Positions 5,727 through 6,840 of a DNA stretch of 6,840 bases are shown piece after piece. The position numbers and the translations under genes were made by a program. Source of the DNA: JAGMDK01 sp023128695 (GTDB taxonomy: Bacteria > Planctomycetota > Phycisphaerae > UBA1845 > Fen-1342); NCBI GenBank assembly GCA_030628805.1, contig DAOVQG010000254.1, positions 1 through 6,840 on the forward strand. Direction: 5' to 3'. Under the pieces are notes generated by a model that was not told the DNA's origin, searched no databases, and saw only the letters and a list, made by a program, of their open reading frames with translations. Numbering within the stretch: position 1 is the first letter of the stretch; every line of letters starts with the position of its first letter.

Positions 5727-6840
5727 ATGGAACGAAACGAATCTGGCAAACATCAAGCGGCAGCGACGGCGAACTGGGCGAGAACCATCGGTCTGGGCAT
5801 CGTGGTCGGTGCCGTACTGGTCTCGACAGGCTGTGTGCAACCCGACCGGCGTGTGCCCGTAGCCGAGTTGCGCTCGCGTATCCTGCCGCCCACGACGCAG
5901 CCGGCAACGACCCAGCCCGCGACGCGATACGGCGCGCCAACAACAGTGCCAGCCTTGCTGCCGGAGCATCCAATCTCGCTGGATGAAGCCATCGAGATCG
6001 CGTACCGCAGCAGCCCGGCGTTGCGCCTGGCCGGCGAGGCGGTCGAGGAGGCTCGGGCCGGAAAGGACATCGCCCGCTCGGCCTTTCTGCCACAGGCGAC
6101 CGCCGGCTACGGATACAACTGGCGCAACCGTCAGCCGGGGTTCATCACGCGCGGCCTCCCAGTTCACATCGGCATCGAAGCCGGCGAGCGGCAGTTCCAG
6201 CAGGCCGAGGTATTGGTCCAGATGACGGTCTGGGACTTCGGCCGGTCGCTGAGCCGCTACGAGCAAGCCAAGCTGGGCGTGGATGTCACCCAACTTCAGT
6301 ACGACCGACTGCGTGAGACCATCGCGTTTCAGGTGACGGACACGTACTTCGCCGTTCTGCGCGCACAGAAGGCGCGCGTCATCGCCCGCGATGCGGTGAA
6401 CCAGGCCGAGGCGCATCTGAAAACGGCGCGGAGTTTTTTCCGCCAGGGTGTCGTGGACAAGAACGACGTGCTGCGGGCGGAAGTTCAGGTTAACGAGATG
6501 CGACAGGCCCTAGTCACCGCGGAGAACGCGGTGGAGATGGCTACCGCCGCGCTGAACCGCGTGCTGGGCATCAACGTCAACCACTCTACGGAAGTCATCG
6601 ACGTCGAATCTCAACCGGCCTTCACTCGCCCGTTCGTGGATTGCCTCGAACTGGCGGTCGCGAACCGCCGGGAATTCGAGGTCGTGCAGAAGGCGATTCT
6701 CGCCGCCCGATACGGGCTGTCGGCTGTCCAGGCGGAATACCTGCCCCGCATCTTCGTGGCCGGCTCGTTGAGCCACGTCGATGATGATTTCCAATTGGAG
6801 AAGACGATCGCGACCGGGACCGTCGGCATTCAGCTTGACC
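5727..6840 (+). CDS. TolC-family outer-membrane efflux lipoprotein (3' partial)
   Basis: This frame is open from 5727 to the window end, 371 codons, without a stop. Residues 20-36 are a signal peptide ending in STGC, so Cys36 is the likely lipid anchor, as in OprM-type outer-membrane factors. A Pro/Thr/Gln linker with TTQPATTQPAT (56-66) follows. The TolC fold begins at HPISLDEAIEIAYRSSPAL (81-99), then beta-barrel strands with VWDFGR (168-173), then the long helical coil (VTDTYFAVLRAQKA, GVVDKNDVLRAEVQV, ALNRVLGI). A second repeat starts at CLELAVANRREF. It would form the trimeric exit channel of a tripartite efflux pump. ATG 5727 or the adjacent in-frame GTG 5724 may be the start; GGAGG at 5709-5713 fits the GTG better. 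It follows the UbiB-type gene by only a few bases. Confidence 0.9.
   Translation, partial: MERNESGKHQAAATANWARTIGLGIVVGAVLVSTGCVQPDRRVPVAELRSRILPPTTQPATTQPATRYGAPTTVPALLPEHPISLDEAIEIAYRSSPALRLAGEAVEEARAGKDIARSAFLPQATAGYGYNWRNRQPGFITRGLPVHIGIEAGERQFQQAEVLVQMTVWDFGRSLSRYEQAKLGVDVTQLQYDRLRETIAFQVTDTYFAVLRAQKARVIARDAVNQAEAHLKTARSFFRQGVVDKNDVLRAEVQVNEMRQALVTAENAVEMATAALNRVLGINVNHSTEVIDVESQPAFTRPFVDCLELAVANRREFEVVQKAILAARYGLSAVQAEYLPRIFVAGSLSHVDDDFQLEKTIATGTVGIQLD

Noticed and set aside
6334..6341. TGACGGAC inside the TolC gene, matching half of the TetR operator
   Set aside because: Only one half-site is present, without the inverted partner, and it lies within coding sequence; chance is sufficient.
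5506..6416. Long minus-strand frames (195 and 273 codons) opposite the TolC gene
   Set aside because: The + strand frame here gives an unmistakable TolC lipoprotein. It runs off the window without a stop, which makes the antisense frames look more important than they are.

Overview
The window looks like a piece of a high-GC planctomycete-type chromosome, most likely Planctomycetota and possibly Phycisphaerae. This rests on the TTQPATTQPAT linker in the outer-membrane factor, a secreted glycine-rich protein leading into a parallel beta-helix, lone small aspartyl proteases, and short palindromic repeats of the GTGCCAC...GTGGCAC kind. The lineage is inferred from style, not from a marker gene.

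Left part (1-1886). The first 108 bases are the C-terminal end of an ISAzo13-type transposase on the + strand. The IS has inserted into the 3' part of a minus-strand gene (native part about 143-1414) for a secreted polyglycine protein. That gene is cut off just as its beta-helix domain begins, and its last 30 codons are IS sequence read backwards. Upstream is a long non-coding stretch (1415-1886) with a good minus-strand promoter (1745-1772), a 16-bp direct repeat and a REP-like palindrome (1824-1842).

Middle (1887-2553). A minus-strand gene encodes a 138-residue retropepsin-like aspartyl protease. It is divergent from a + strand operon, and the gap holds a candidate promoter for each direction. 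The + strand promoter is followed immediately by a perfect 8-2-8 palindrome, a likely autoregulatory TetR operator.

Right part (2554-6840). The + strand genes lie close together: a TetR-family repressor; a 4-base-overlapping gene start for an RND-type periplasmic adaptor lipoprotein that loses homology after about 93 residues; a 72-bp three-hairpin palindromic element; a phasin-like coiled-coil protein (COG3937 type); an ABC1/UbiB atypical kinase that overlaps it by one base; and a TolC-family outer-membrane lipoprotein that runs off the right end. TetR, adaptor and TolC are the usual parts of a regulated drug or metabolite efflux operon. Here the adaptor is only a stub, and a phasin-UbiB pair sits where adaptor and pump genes would be expected. 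Either the efflux operon was remodelled around the palindromic element, or UbiB/phasin are genuine partners of an efflux system whose adaptor and pump lie beyond position 6840.
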